Program-made: the position numbers and the translations under genes
The notes under the pieces: generated by a model
Database searches by the model: none
What the model saw: the letters and a program-made list of their open reading frames with translations, nothing else
Told to the model about the DNA's origin: nothing
Shown here: positions 16,802-26,179 of the stretch, piece after piece
Layout: the number at the start of each line of letters is the position of its first letter
Numbering within the stretch: the stretch's first letter is position 1
From: an uncultured Lachnospira sp.
Lineage (GTDB): Bacteria; Bacillota; Clostridia; Lachnospirales; Lachnospiraceae
Assembly: GCA_910587485.1 (NCBI GenBank)
Contig: CAJUKN010000007.1
Location: 1-57,394 of the forward strand
DNA: 57,394 bases
Direction of reading: 5' to 3'

Positions 16802-18202
16802 ATGAGAAAAGTTTTTATTTTATTTTTGACATTTTTTTTAATATGTTTACTTGGTGCTTGTGGCAACAATGAAAAAATAGATAATGAACAAACAGATGAT
16901 GAACAAAAATTAAAATCAAATTGGCAGCAAAATAGTACAAAAGATGGTTATCAAAAAATTGGAAATCTTCAATTTGCTTGTAATTCTGAAGGCGATAGTG
17001 CATGTAATACAGAAAATGGCTATTATTATTTAACACATGATTTAACAAAGCTTCAAGATGGCAATTATGGAAATCATTTGATGTATATGGATTTTGCCAC
17101 TTGTCGTGAAATTTATCTTTGCAGTACAGCAGGTTGTAAACATAATTCACTAGATTGTCCTGCTGTATTTTCATATGATGATTTTCCGATATTTACTACA
17201 AAGCTTTTTGTATATGACAATTATTTATATATTTTAAGCCGTGAGTCGAGTGATGAAAGTGTGTCAAGCAGTGAAGGAATATTGGGCGGCGATGATGGAT
17301 ATATAATGTCACAAAGAAAACCAGCTGTGCTTTATCGTGCCAATCTTGACGGAACAGAGCGAAAAAAAGTCTATACTTTTGATGAAGGATTGACACTTGA
17401 AGAATTTATATTAAAAGATGAAAATGGTATTTATGTAATTACAAAAAAGCTTTCTATGGATAAAGTAGATAATATGACGTATACAACAGGTTCTGAGCAT
17501 AAAGTAGTATTTTTAGATTTACAATCGTTTCATGCGCAGGAAATTTGTCCTATAAGTTTTGACAATCATATTTCATGGAAGGTGATAGGCTGTTATCAAG
17601 ATTGTCTGATTTTGAATGGGATTGATTATGGACGAGAACTTTCAATGGAGGAAAAATGGGATGATGATATGTATCATTCACTGTATGAAGATTCTTTTGA
17701 TATCTATGCTATTTTGGATTTGAAAAACGGTAAATTAAATGAATTTTACAGGGAATCAAATAAAAATCAACATGATGTTTATGTGGTTGGAGATACCATG
17801 TATATATCATTTTCAGAAAATCCAATAATTGAAGGAATTAATATTGAGAGCGGAGAAAGAAAAACGATTTGCACGCTTGCACAAAATTTGATTATGGATG
17901 TTATTGATGATATGTTGTGTTGCCGTGACTGGAATCTTTCTAGTGACCATACATATTATTTTGTTAATATCAAAACGGGTGAAGTAATGCATAGTACACT
18001 TGTCAATCAATATAATGGCTGGTCTTTGGAATTTCGTGCTAAAACTTCATCAGATATGCTTGTTGTATATGACTATGATGCAACGAAAAACAGTGATGAT
18101 TCATACGAGATTCACCAATATAAATATGCTTTAATTGCTAAAGAAGATTTATTTATGGGAAATCAAAATTATCGTAAAATCAATATGATTGGGCATGGGT
18201 AA
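16802..18202 (+). CDS. lipoprotein, probable beta-propeller-like repeat protein
   Basis: A 466-residue exported lipoprotein: a lysine-start signal peptide with the lipobox LLGAC at ~17-21, then an Asp/Glu/Lys-rich linker. The body has repeated motifs such as LYRANLDGTERKKVY and FLDLQSFHAQEI, reminiscent of DUF5050/WD-like propeller blades. Paired cysteines (CSTAGCKHNSLDC) may form disulfides or bind metal. The ATG is chosen because GGAGG lies 7 bases before it. It lies between a two-component system and an ABC transporter, which suggests surface sensing or ligand capture for that module. Confidence 0.75.
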   Translation: MRKVFILFLTFFLICLLGACGNNEKIDNEQTDDEQKLKSNWQQNSTKDGYQKIGNLQFACNSEGDSACNTENGYYYLTHDLTKLQDGNYGNHLMYMDFATCREIYLCSTAGCKHNSLDCPAVFSYDDFPIFTTKLFVYDNYLYILSRESSDESVSSSEGILGGDDGYIMSQRKPAVLYRANLDGTERKKVYTFDEGLTLEEFILKDENGIYVITKKLSMDKVDNMTYTTGSEHKVVFLDLQSFHAQEICPISFDNHISWKVIGCYQDCLILNGIDYGRELSMEEKWDDDMYHSLYEDSFDIYAILDLKNGKLNEFYRESNKNQHDVYVVGDTMYISFSENPIIEGINIESGERKTICTLAQNLIMDVIDDMLCCRDWNLSSDHTYYFVNIKTGEVMHSTLVNQYNGWSLEFRAKTSSDMLVVYDYDATKNSDDSYEIHQYKYALIAKEDLFMGNQNYRKINMIGHG

Positions 18203-18247
18203 TAAATGAAAAGAGATTTAAACAAATTGGTAAAGGAGATTTTAGTT

Positions 18248-18991
18248 ATGCTTGAATTGCGTGAAGTTACAAAAAAATATAAAGATAAGATTGCCCTGCA
18301 AAATATTTCATTAAAATTTGATTCGGGTATCTATGGATTGCTTGGTCCTAATGGAGCAGGAAAATCAACACTTATGAATATTATAACACAAAATATCAAG
18401 CCAAGTGAGGGAACTGTTTTTTGGAATGATGTAGATACACAAGTTTTAGGAGAGCGTTTTCGGAGTATCATTGGATATGCTCCTCAACAACAAGGATTAT
18501 ACAATGCTTTTTCAGGACAACGATTTTTATCCTATATGGCGGCATTAAAGGGAATTTCTAAAAAAGAAGTGAAAGAAGAAATAAAACGAGTGCTTTCTTA
18601 TGTAAATATGCAGGAGGCAGCAAGCAGAGCCATTGATACATATTCGGGAGGAATGAAACAAAGAATTTTAATTGCACAGGCAATGTTAGGAAATCCTAAA
18701 TTGATTGTGCTAGATGAGCCTACAGCAGGACTTGACCCTAAAGAACGAGTGCGGGTAAGAGAGTTGATTCAAGCACTTTCTGAAAATAAAGTGATTATTG
18801 TTTCTACACATGTCGTTTCAGATATTGAGCAAATTGCAAAAGAGATTCTTTTGATACGTTCTGGACAACTGATTGATAGAGATACAGTAGAAAATCTTTG
18901 TTTCAAATATCATGGCTGTAAAGATTTAGAAGAAGTGTATATGTGTGTTTTTGGAGAGGAGGAGAAGAATGTTACGTTTGATGTTCTTTGA
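18248..18991 (+). CDS. ABC transporter ATP-binding protein
   Basis: A 247-residue ABC ATPase with Walker A GPNGAGKS (33-40), Q-loop in YAPQQQGLYN, signature YSGGMKQR, Walker B LIVLDEPTAGLDP and the switch His in VSTHVVSD. It is of the ABC-2 exporter class (drug, antibiotic or bacteriocin efflux). The start is set by AAAGGAG 9 bases before the ATG. It overlaps the permease gene by 23 bases. Confidence 0.92.
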   Translation: MLELREVTKKYKDKIALQNISLKFDSGIYGLLGPNGAGKSTLMNIITQNIKPSEGTVFWNDVDTQVLGERFRSIIGYAPQQQGLYNAFSGQRFLSYMAALKGISKKEVKEEIKRVLSYVNMQEAASRAIDTYSGGMKQRILIAQAMLGNPKLIVLDEPTAGLDPKERVRVRELIQALSENKVIIVSTHVVSDIEQIAKEILLIRSGQLIDRDTVENLCFKYHGCKDLEEVYMCVFGEEEKNVTFDVL

Positions 18992-21242
18992 ATTAGCAAA
19001 GGTATGGAAAAAACATCATTTTGTATTATCTATTTGTGTTTTGCTTTTCATTCATATCTTTCTTTTATGGTATACATCTTTGCCAAACGAAAAAAGACCA
19101 CCATGTTCTTCTTACAAAAATATACAAAAACAGCTTATGAATATGAGTGAAAAACAAAAAGCAGGCTATATTACAGAATTAAAAGAAACGATTGATGGTG
19201 TTTGTTTTGTGCAAGATATTCTTGTTATGCAAAGTTCCCAAAATGAGATAGGCGATGCTTTGGCAAAACAAGAGTTACAAAACAATGCTCATATATTTGA
19301 AGCGTATTATGATTTATATCAGTCTGGTGAATATTTAAAGTTTACAGATTCGCTCGAACAAGAAAAAACATTGATTGACGAGATTTACACAGAATGGAAA
19401 AAGGTTTCTGGATATAATGATTATTTAAGTTCCATTCAGGAAAATAAGGAGGTGCTTAGCAATATTTCTATTTTTGGCGGACAAAACCAAGATTCATATA
19501 GTGCAAGAAATCTTCAAAAAAGCGCAGCAGATTATACACACTTGAGCGATAAAAATATTCAATTTATTCCATCAAAAAGCATTACTTGTACTATGGAAAG
19601 CGTATGGATAGATGTTTTGTTATTTCTTTTAGTAATGTCGTTTGTGGGAAATCTGATTACACAAGAAAAAGAGAAAAAATTATTTTTAATTACCAGAAGC
19701 ACAAAATATGGAATTTTACATAGTATTGGTGCAAAACTGATTGCTTTATTTATTCATTGCCTTTTTGTTACAATAATATTCTATTGTGTAAGTCTTGTAT
19801 TTTCCTATTATAGTATGGGAGCATTTAATTTAAGTGCAAATTTGCAGTCTGTATCTGTTTATATAGAAAGCTGCCTAAATATCAGCATTGCACAATATAT
19901 TGTTCTTTCTATTATAACAAAAGCAGTTGTTTTGTTTGGCATTGGTACAATATTGATTTCATTTAGTATTTTATCCAATATTATGGTTGTTCCTTTTTTA
20001 ATTGGCTTTGTGATTGTGGGAGTTAGTACAATGATGTATGTATGGATTCCAGCAGGTTCATCATGGTCTATTTTTAAATATCTAAATCCAGTAGGAATTA
20101 TAAAGACACAAAATTTATATGGAGGGTATTTAAATTTTAATTTATTTGGATATCCTGTATCCAGACAGCTGCTTTCTTTTATAGTGCTTATGTTGTTATG
20201 TATTGTTGGTATTGTAAGTGATTTGCTGTTGTTTTGGCGGATGCAAGACTGTGAAATAAGAAAGATTCAGTTGCCTTTTTTGTTGTCTTTTAAGCCACAT
20301 GTTTATATTTTATGGCATGAGAGTTATAAAATTTTAATTACCAATCATGCTTTGATTATTTTTTTGATAGTTGTCCTATTGCTTGGTGCGAAAAGTTTTG
20401 AACAAACGTATAAGCCATCTGAAAAAGAGCAATATTATCAAGATATTATGAGAAAACTGGAGGGAGAGTTGACAGAAGAAAAAGAATTGTTAGTTTTATC
20501 AGAACAAAAGCGATATAAGGAGGCATTTCAAAAAATTGATGAAATTGATGAGATGGTAAATGCAAAAGAATTAAGTGAAGATATGGCAAATACTTTAAAA
20601 TATCAAGCCAATATAACACTTTCTTTTTATCCAGCTTTTCAGCGAGTAGAAACACAATATCAACATATTAAGGAGTATGGTGGAGCATTTGTTTATGACA
20701 CAGGCTATTTATATTTATTTGGCGTGTGGGAAAATGTTTTTTACATTCATTTTTTGGTTTTATCTATTGGAATTATTTTGGTAACAAGTGGGGCAATGTC
20801 AATGGAATATCAGGCAGATTCATTGTATTTAATTGGTGTAACGAAAGCAGGAAAAAGAAAAATTTTTGTTTATAAATTTTTAATCTGTATCAGTATGGCA
20901 AGTATACTTACATTAGTGCCTATCATTTGCAGAGCAATTCATATTGCTTGTGTATATCCAATGTCTAGTATAGGTGCAACGATACAAAATATTTCATATT
21001 ATTCTCATTTTTTGTTTTCACTTCCTATTGGAGGATTTATCTTGCTTTTTGTATTTTCGCAAATAGTAACCTCCATTTTAATTGTTGTAATTACACTAGC
21101 CTTGTCGATATGGAGAAAAAGTCAGACACAGACTATATTTTTTGCTTTGTTGATTTTGGTTGTTCCTATGATTTTAAAATTACTGGGATTTGAAATTGCA
21201 AAGTGGTTTTCTTTATACCCGCTTTATTCTTGGGTAAAGTGA
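18969..21242 (+). CDS. ABC-2-type permease with two similar halves
   Basis: A 757-residue membrane protein. Residues ~1-430 have one TM, a ~170-residue extracytoplasmic loop and a bundle of about five TMs. From ~430 the pattern restarts (WHESYKILITNHALIIFLIVV, then an acidic ~140-residue loop and more TMs), so one chain appears to hold two permease halves. It is co-translated with the ATPase gene (start after GAGGAGGAG). Likely a homodimer-free exporter or membrane-stress pump; substrate unknown. No clear terminator follows. Confidence 0.85.
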   Translation: MLRLMFFELAKVWKKHHFVLSICVLLFIHIFLLWYTSLPNEKRPPCSSYKNIQKQLMNMSEKQKAGYITELKETIDGVCFVQDILVMQSSQNEIGDALAKQELQNNAHIFEAYYDLYQSGEYLKFTDSLEQEKTLIDEIYTEWKKVSGYNDYLSSIQENKEVLSNISIFGGQNQDSYSARNLQKSAADYTHLSDKNIQFIPSKSITCTMESVWIDVLLFLLVMSFVGNLITQEKEKKLFLITRSTKYGILHSIGAKLIALFIHCLFVTIIFYCVSLVFSYYSMGAFNLSANLQSVSVYIESCLNISIAQYIVLSIITKAVVLFGIGTILISFSILSNIMVVPFLIGFVIVGVSTMMYVWIPAGSSWSIFKYLNPVGIIKTQNLYGGYLNFNLFGYPVSRQLLSFIVLMLLCIVGIVSDLLLFWRMQDCEIRKIQLPFLLSFKPHVYILWHESYKILITNHALIIFLIVVLLLGAKSFEQTYKPSEKEQYYQDIMRKLEGELTEEKELLVLSEQKRYKEAFQKIDEIDEMVNAKELSEDMANTLKYQANITLSFYPAFQRVETQYQHIKEYGGAFVYDTGYLYLFGVWENVFYIHFLVLSIGIILVTSGAMSMEYQADSLYLIGVTKAGKRKIFVYKFLICISMASILTLVPIICRAIHIACVYPMSSIGATIQNISYYSHFLFSLPIGGFILLFVFSQIVTSILIVVITLALSIWRKSQTQTIFFALLILVVPMILKLLGFEIAKWFSLYPLYSWVK

Positions 21243-21311
21243 AATTTTCAATAATAGAGTACATTTTATGTAAAGTAGTTGTGATTTTATATTTTTATTT
21301 ATTGAATTTGA

Positions 21312-21361
21312 AGTTATAAGCAAGTAACGCAGCGGATTGCAAATATCCGCTTTGACAAGTT
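21312..21361 (+). repeat. dispersed hairpin repeat, module B (copy 2)
   Basis: AGTTATAAGCAAGTAACGC followed by AGCGGATTGCAAATATCCGCT, the same head and hairpin as the copy near 8000-8064 with single-base changes. It lies 70 bp after the ABC permease stop. Confidence 0.75.
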
Positions 21362-21459
21362 GATATAAATACAAAAATGAATTATTTTATGATAAAATAA
21401 TTACAACAAGGCTGTGGTATTAAAGTAACAAATTTATATTATTATGGAGGCAATCACCA

Positions 21460-21573
21460 GTGGAAAAATATCTTGTAATAAAAGATATAGAGGTTGGAGT
21501 AAAAGCTGTGGAATATTTTATCAGAACAGGGCAGCTTTATCCGGGAATTGACTGGGCAAGACAAATGGATTAG
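21460..21573 (+). CDS. possible 37-residue small protein
   Basis: GTG start 9 bases after ATGGAGG, encoding 37 residues (MEKYLVIKDIEVGVKAVEYF then IRTGQLYPGIDWARQMD). Codon use resembles neighbours, but there is no recognisable domain and the end looks abrupt, so it may be the 5' stump of a longer gene. The rest of 21243-21699 holds a repeat copy and nothing else I recognise. Confidence 0.35.
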   Translation: MEKYLVIKDIEVGVKAVEYFIRTGQLYPGIDWARQMD

Positions 21574-21699
21574 GATTGTTTTCAAATGTTTATTTATGGT
21601 ATTGAAATGTTGTTTTATAAGGTTTTGCAGGAACAAATAGCTGTCGATATATTGAATAACATTTAACTTAAATATATGAGTAAAGATAGGAGAGGTATT

Positions 21700-22179
21700 A
21701 TGAATGCAAAAACAATGGAAGGGCTTGTTGGTGCAAGTAGAAATATAAATTTAGTAAATACGCCTATGAGAGTGTATAATCAGGCAAAACGACAGGGCAA
21801 TACAGGGGCGATGGAGAGAGCCATGGATTATGTCTATGAATTTTCAGACAAAGCACAAGACTATAAAACAAAAGCCTATGAAGGAATGAAAGAAGAAGCA
21901 AAAGAGGCAAGAGAACAGGCAAGATTAGAAAGAGAAAGAGCTATTCAAAAACATAGAGAAGAACATGAAAAATTTGAGGAAAGAATAGAAGAAAATAAAG
22001 AAACAGATGTTGTAGAGGTAAGTGAAGAAGGAAAAGTGTTATTGAAAGATAATACAACTTTAGATAACACAGATATTGCCAAAACACAGACAAATCCTGT
22101 AAAGCAACCTGTAACATATACAAAAACAGGAGATATCAATCCAGCAGAGCAGGATATAAATATTTCGATTTCTTTATAA
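21700..22179 (+). CDS. uncharacterised coiled-coil protein
   Basis: A 159-residue protein I do not recognise. After ~45 residues (MNAKTMEGLVGASRNINLVN start) comes a long charged helix, about residues 45-105 (KEEAKEAREQARLERERAIQ and similar), probably a coiled coil, then a Thr/Asn/Pro-rich tail ending INISISL. No signal peptide. The start follows AGGAGAGG; an upstream ATG lacks a ribosome site. Its composition resembles the minus-strand protein at 29624-30103, suggesting a loose group of soluble accessory proteins here. Confidence 0.65.
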   Translation: MNAKTMEGLVGASRNINLVNTPMRVYNQAKRQGNTGAMERAMDYVYEFSDKAQDYKTKAYEGMKEEAKEAREQARLERERAIQKHREEHEKFEERIEENKETDVVEVSEEGKVLLKDNTTLDNTDIAKTQTNPVKQPVTYTKTGDINPAEQDINISISL

Positions 22180-22369
22180 ATCAAATATCCCATTGCTCGC
22201 GGGAATAAAATTATTTATAAATAATTTTGAATATATTTAATAGTACATGAGCTTTGCTACTTATTTATAACTTTATTGTAACTTTGTGGCATTTTTTAAA
22301 CAGGAAAGTCTAATTCTTCCTTGGTGAGATTAAGATAATATGAAAAAAATTATAAGGGGATAAATACAA

Positions 22370-23260
22370 ATGGATAATTATAATATGCTTCAACCACTTG
22401 CTATTGGTTGTGGTTGGTTTATTGTAAGAAATAATAAATTTGCTAATCCCCTTCTTGAATTAAAATATACATATCATATGCGCAAAAAAAAATTTTCTTT
22501 TCAAGAATATATTTTATTTATTATGGTGGAAGAACAGCAAGTATATATAGATAATGATAGATATAAAGTTACTGTATATATAAAACCGTGTGATAATAAA
22601 ATATATTGTTTAGAATGTGCTTTTTGTTCTGGTATAGAAGATATTATCGAAAAAGTGAAATGTTTTGCACATCAATATCAAAGTCCAAATAATTGGAGTA
22701 TTGAGCAGATTCGATGGATATATCCAATTTGGGAAGCCAAAAGAAATGCCCAAAATTTAAAAACAATGATAGAATATCATGGTACACAATGTCCCTCAAA
22801 ACCATTTGATTATATTCCGCTTAAAATTCCAGAGGGGTGGACGATTGTTTTAAATTCTTTTGTTAAAAATGATAGCTATTTATTTTTTTCGCAAACATCG
22901 AACCAAAAGGATGAATTTTCAAGAGTAAAAATTTTTAAAAAGCTCCTTACAAATTATCAAAAAAATCCTTGTACCTTGTATGAAATGTTTGAGTGGGAAC
23001 GTGATATTGCTGCTTTTTGCTTGGAATGTCCAAATTATGAGATTGTTGTGGAATTACAAGAATATGTTTGCAAAAATCCTACAGCAACTTTATTACATAT
23101 TCATGTTTATTATAATAGGAAAGATGGTGTTGCTTTTTTTGAACCCTTAGAAAACATTTTTTGTTTTTCTATGGAAGAAACACAAGAACAATTAAGTCAA
23201 TTTTTATGGAAATATAGAAATGGATTATTGGATATTATAGTAAAAGCAGAGATAGAGTAA
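22370..23260 (+). CDS. hypothetical protein, possible immunity-type orphan
   Basis: A 296-residue soluble protein rich in Tyr, Phe, Trp and Cys, with motifs such as IGCGWFIVRNNKFANPLLEL and YIPLKIPEGWTIVLNSF. I see no known catalytic motif, signal peptide or membrane segment. An aromatic, acidic single-gene protein in a stretch of SUKH-like and other immunity-like orphans could itself be an immunity protein, but this is context only. The stop codon lies inside a terminator hairpin. Confidence 0.6.
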   Translation: MDNYNMLQPLAIGCGWFIVRNNKFANPLLELKYTYHMRKKKFSFQEYILFIMVEEQQVYIDNDRYKVTVYIKPCDNKIYCLECAFCSGIEDIIEKVKCFAHQYQSPNNWSIEQIRWIYPIWEAKRNAQNLKTMIEYHGTQCPSKPFDYIPLKIPEGWTIVLNSFVKNDSYLFFSQTSNQKDEFSRVKIFKKLLTNYQKNPCTLYEMFEWERDIAAFCLECPNYEIVVELQEYVCKNPTATLLHIHVYYNRKDGVAFFEPLENIFCFSMEETQEQLSQFLWKYRNGLLDIIVKAEIE

Positions 23261-23281
23261 ATCTTCTCTGCTTTTGTTTTA
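23242..23281 (+). terminator. intrinsic terminator overlapping the stop codon
   Basis: An 11-bp perfect stem (AAAAGCAGAGA/TCTCTGCTTTT) followed by GTTTT. The TAA of the preceding 296-residue protein is in the loop, so the last codons and the terminator share DNA. Confidence 0.8.
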
Positions 23282-23365
23282 TATAATTTATGGCTTAAGT
23301 GTTAATTTTTTAAGAAAAAAATTTTTTATTTTAACCTCTTTGACTTCTATATTATAAATAAAAAG

Positions 23366-24022
23366 TTATATGGTTATATCCATACATTTTTTTGTATGTT
23401 CAACAGATTCTCTAGTAATATTGTCTAATGCACCTTTCGGAATAGATTTTCCAATAGTCCATTTAGGGTCAGCTTTTTTTGCAGCAGCTATAAATGCCTG
23501 CCTGTAAGTCCGTTCATACTGCTGCATGGTGTATCCTGCTGCTAATCGGTCTTTTTTTTGTACTTTTCGATACATATTGGTATATACATCAGACCGTTTG
23601 GTAGTATCGCCATTTAAAATGCCATTTTCACGCAAAAATTCTTTTTTTGTCTGTTCAAACATTTCGTCTTTGCTGCTCTCAGGAATAGAGATGATACGTT
23701 TCCGACTGTTCTCATTTTCTTCTGTTACCAAAAGTCCTGCCAGTCCCGTAGTTGGGTCAATATAATCACCATCTTTGTCATAACATCTCATTGAATTTTT
23801 GATTGCTTGAATATTGGTATACATAGCACCATTTCCATTGCGCATCATTTCTTTCAATACGGCTTTATATTGCTTGCTATTTGTGTCAATACCTGCAGCT
23901 TTTAATTGTGCCTTTACAGAAGAACTGTTTATTCGTGATAGCTGAAAACTGCCTGTTTTATTTATATTTGAGGTTCCAAACATCTGCTGAAATAAAAAAC
24001 TGTAGTCTGTAATTTTTGACAT
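23366..24022 (-). CDS. uncharacterised protein (pair member 1)
   Basis: A 218-residue soluble protein I cannot place with certainty: MSKITDYSFLFQQMFG start, central LKEMMRNGNGAMYTNIQAIK and YDKDGDYIDPTTGLAGLL (a possible DxDxDxD calcium loop), and RKRIISIPESSKDEMFEQTK. It may belong to an uncharacterised Firmicutes DUF family (DUF3879 comes to mind, unverified). A GTG one codon upstream is an alternative start; both follow AGGAGG. It lies 18 bp after the gene at 24041-24847, hence one operon. Confidence 0.65.
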   Translation of the reverse strand: MSKITDYSFLFQQMFGTSNINKTGSFQLSRINSSSVKAQLKAAGIDTNSKQYKAVLKEMMRNGNGAMYTNIQAIKNSMRCYDKDGDYIDPTTGLAGLLVTEENENSRKRIISIPESSKDEMFEQTKKEFLRENGILNGDTTKRSDVYTNMYRKVQKKDRLAAGYTMQQYERTYRQAFIAAAKKADPKWTIGKSIPKGALDNITRESVEHTKKCMDITI

Positions 24023-24040
24023 CACTGTGACCTCCTTGCT

Positions 24041-24847
24041 TTATGCTTTAGTGTTTATAGGAAACATATCACTTAACATAGATAAAACCTTTTGTATTCC
24101 GTTGTCGTTAGAACCAGAAATCTGATAAGTATTTTTCCATGCCTTTGCCAGTGTTACCATTTTTTGCCCTACATTTTCCTGTGAGGTTACACCTTTTTCT
24201 TCTAGCTTTTTATAGGCATCTGCAAAAGATGTTTTTACACCTTTATATTTTGATAGTTTTTGTGCCGTATTTTTAAAGGCGGAAGCCGCTTTTTTTTGAT
24301 TTTCTGCTAATATGGTTTCTTTGTCAGCCGTTTTTTGAAATGCTTTATCAAGACTGTTTAATTCTTCTTCCATTGTCATTTTACGAAAACCAGTCTCAGA
24401 ATTTTCATCTTCTATATAGCGTTCTCTTGTTCCATTTTTATAACCCTGCACAATTTCATCATAAAGATTTCCATATGCTTTGACATAATCTTCTACTTTA
24501 TTTGAAATACTATATGTATTATTGTTTTCACGTTGTTCTTTTAATGCGTTAGCTTTTTTAGCTAATTCATTTTCATAATGATTTGCAAATATAGAATTTG
24601 TGGCTTGTTTTATAAAAGCATGTTTCTTTTCTATAACTTTTCCATCATTTGTTTGTATACCACTTTCTTGAAATTTCTTTCGGCAGCTTTCAATACCTTC
24701 CTGTGAAATAGAAAGCTTTATTGTATTATCGTTTTCTGGTTGTAATGTGTTTGTATCTTTTTCATGGGAATGGTTTACTTTTATATTTTGAAATAAATCA
24801 TTTCCTGAATCAATCTGATTTGTACTTCCGCTTACATTTATTGCCAT
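24041..24847 (-). CDS. uncharacterised protein (pair member 2)
   Basis: A 268-residue, highly charged, helical protein starting MAINVSGSTNQIDSGND with no signal peptide. The middle has KIEKKHAFIKQ-type and KALKEQRENN-type helices, and the end (QISGSNDNGIQKVLSMLSDM) is more hydrophobic. I do not recognise it. Its Ser/Asn/Ile-rich start, without a Sec signal, resembles starts of several other orphans here and of flagellar-export substrates. First gene of a minus-strand pair, with AGGAGG 7 bases upstream. Confidence 0.65.
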   Translation of the reverse strand: MAINVSGSTNQIDSGNDLFQNIKVNHSHEKDTNTLQPENDNTIKLSISQEGIESCRKKFQESGIQTNDGKVIEKKHAFIKQATNSIFANHYENELAKKANALKEQRENNNTYSISNKVEDYVKAYGNLYDEIVQGYKNGTRERYIEDENSETGFRKMTMEEELNSLDKAFQKTADKETILAENQKKAASAFKNTAQKLSKYKGVKTSFADAYKKLEEKGVTSQENVGQKMVTLAKAWKNTYQISGSNDNGIQKVLSMLSDMFPINTKA

Positions 24848-25260
24848 ATTATATCCTCCTAATTTTTAAATTTGAAATCCATTTTATGGTTATATATATT
24901 TATCGTCATATGAACTTAAATTATTTATAAAAATATATATGTTTAGTCTATTTAAATTTTAAAATTATAATAACTTTATAGACCTTTATATCTTGGTAAT
25001 TTTCTATTGTTAAAGCATTTTAGTTATATTTCAAATATTGATTTATTGATTTCTTTGAAAGTATTTTATTTTGAAAGTATTTTAATTTGTTTAACATTTT
25101 CAATATAGTTTGTGTTATATTATATTGTATAATTTGGTTATATATTAAATTAACATAAGGAAAGTAAATGAAAGTATTATATAAAAATAGTTTATAATGA
25201 TATTTTTCTATTTAAACACAATAAGGTAAAAAATAAAAATTAAACAGGGAGGTTTTATAT
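24848..25260 (+). other. AT-rich intergenic region between divergent genes
   Basis: Over 400 bp of very A/T-rich DNA with a duplicated GAAAGTATTTTA(T/A)TTTG segment near 25056-25088. It presumably holds promoters for the minus-strand pair and the methyltransferase gene, but I could not pick a convincing -35/-10 pair. No gene or strong hairpin seen. Confidence 0.5.
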
Positions 25261-26031
25261 ATGCCTAATATTAATTGGAATGCAGCCAATTATAAAAACA
25301 ATTTTTCATTTGTGCCTACATATGGAGAGGCTGTTTTGGATTTACTCACAAAGCCGAAAGGAAGTTATATAGTAGATTTAGGTTGTGGAAATGGAACACT
25401 TACAAAAAAACTTTTTGAAAGAGGTTATCATGTTATAGGTATTGATGATTCAGCAGAAATGATAGCACAGGCAAAAACGGATTGTCCAGATATAGAATTT
25501 GTGACAGGAAATGCTCTTGATTTTATGCTTGAGCATAAAGCAGATGCTATTTTTTCTAATGCCGTTTTTCATTGGATTGACGAATCAAAACAGCAAAAAA
25601 TGCTATGTAATATTTACAATCAGTTGAATGAAGGTGGGGAGTTGGTATGTGAATTTGGTGGTTCAGGCTGTGCAGAGCATGTTCATCGTGCATTAGAGCA
25701 ATGCTTTTTGGAACGTGGATTTGAATATAAAAGAGTTTTCTATTTTCCAACAATTGGACAGTATGCATCTATGTTAGAAAAGGCAGGATTTCGCATAGAA
25801 TATGCTACATTGTTTGATAGACCAACAGTGCAAAAAGGAGCAAATGGGCTTGCAGATTGGATTGAAATGTTTGTAAAAAAGCCTTTTGAAGGCATAGATG
25901 AAAGTACACGAAATGAAATTATTGGTGAGACGGTGAATCGACTTAAAAGTTCACTTTACATAAATGGAGAATGGATTGTAGACTATGTGAGGATTCGTTT
26001 TAGAGCAGTTAAAAATAATATAGTTACATAG
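25261..26031 (+). CDS. class I SAM-dependent methyltransferase
   Basis: A 256-residue methyltransferase: motif I VDLGCGNGTLTKKL, the acidic residue at the end of strand 2 (GIDDSAEMI), FVTGNALDF, and the trans-aconitate-methyltransferase-like AIFSNAVFHWIDES. The C-terminal half is a helical lid with RPTVQKGANGLADWIEMF. It resembles the Tam/UbiE-like small-molecule group; the substrate is unknown. Good GGGAGG ribosome site. It stands alone. Confidence 0.88.
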   Translation: MPNINWNAANYKNNFSFVPTYGEAVLDLLTKPKGSYIVDLGCGNGTLTKKLFERGYHVIGIDDSAEMIAQAKTDCPDIEFVTGNALDFMLEHKADAIFSNAVFHWIDESKQQKMLCNIYNQLNEGGELVCEFGGSGCAEHVHRALEQCFLERGFEYKRVFYFPTIGQYASMLEKAGFRIEYATLFDRPTVQKGANGLADWIEMFVKKPFEGIDESTRNEIIGETVNRLKSSLYINGEWIVDYVRIRFRAVKNNIVT

Positions 26032-26082
26032 AATAGCCTATCAAAGAAATACGAAGACTTAAGAAAGCGTTTAAAATAAAGA

Positions 26083-26179
26083 AAGGAGAGAGCTGCTAAA
26101 CAAAAAATCAAGAGTAATGATAAAAAATCACCTCTAATTCTTTTCGTATTTTTGTTCATATTTTAAGCAGCAAATTACA
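26083..26179 (+). promoter_or_regulatory. Shine-Dalgarno separated from the SUKH start codon by a palindromic insert
   Basis: AAAGGAGAG is followed directly by a long imperfect hairpin (GCTGCT/AGCAGC at the base, AACAAAAA/TTTTTGTT above, AGAG.../...CTCT at the tip), then AAATTACA and the ATG. No other ribosome site precedes the ATG. If the hairpin folds, the spacing becomes normal. purB shows the same plan. Confidence 0.45.
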
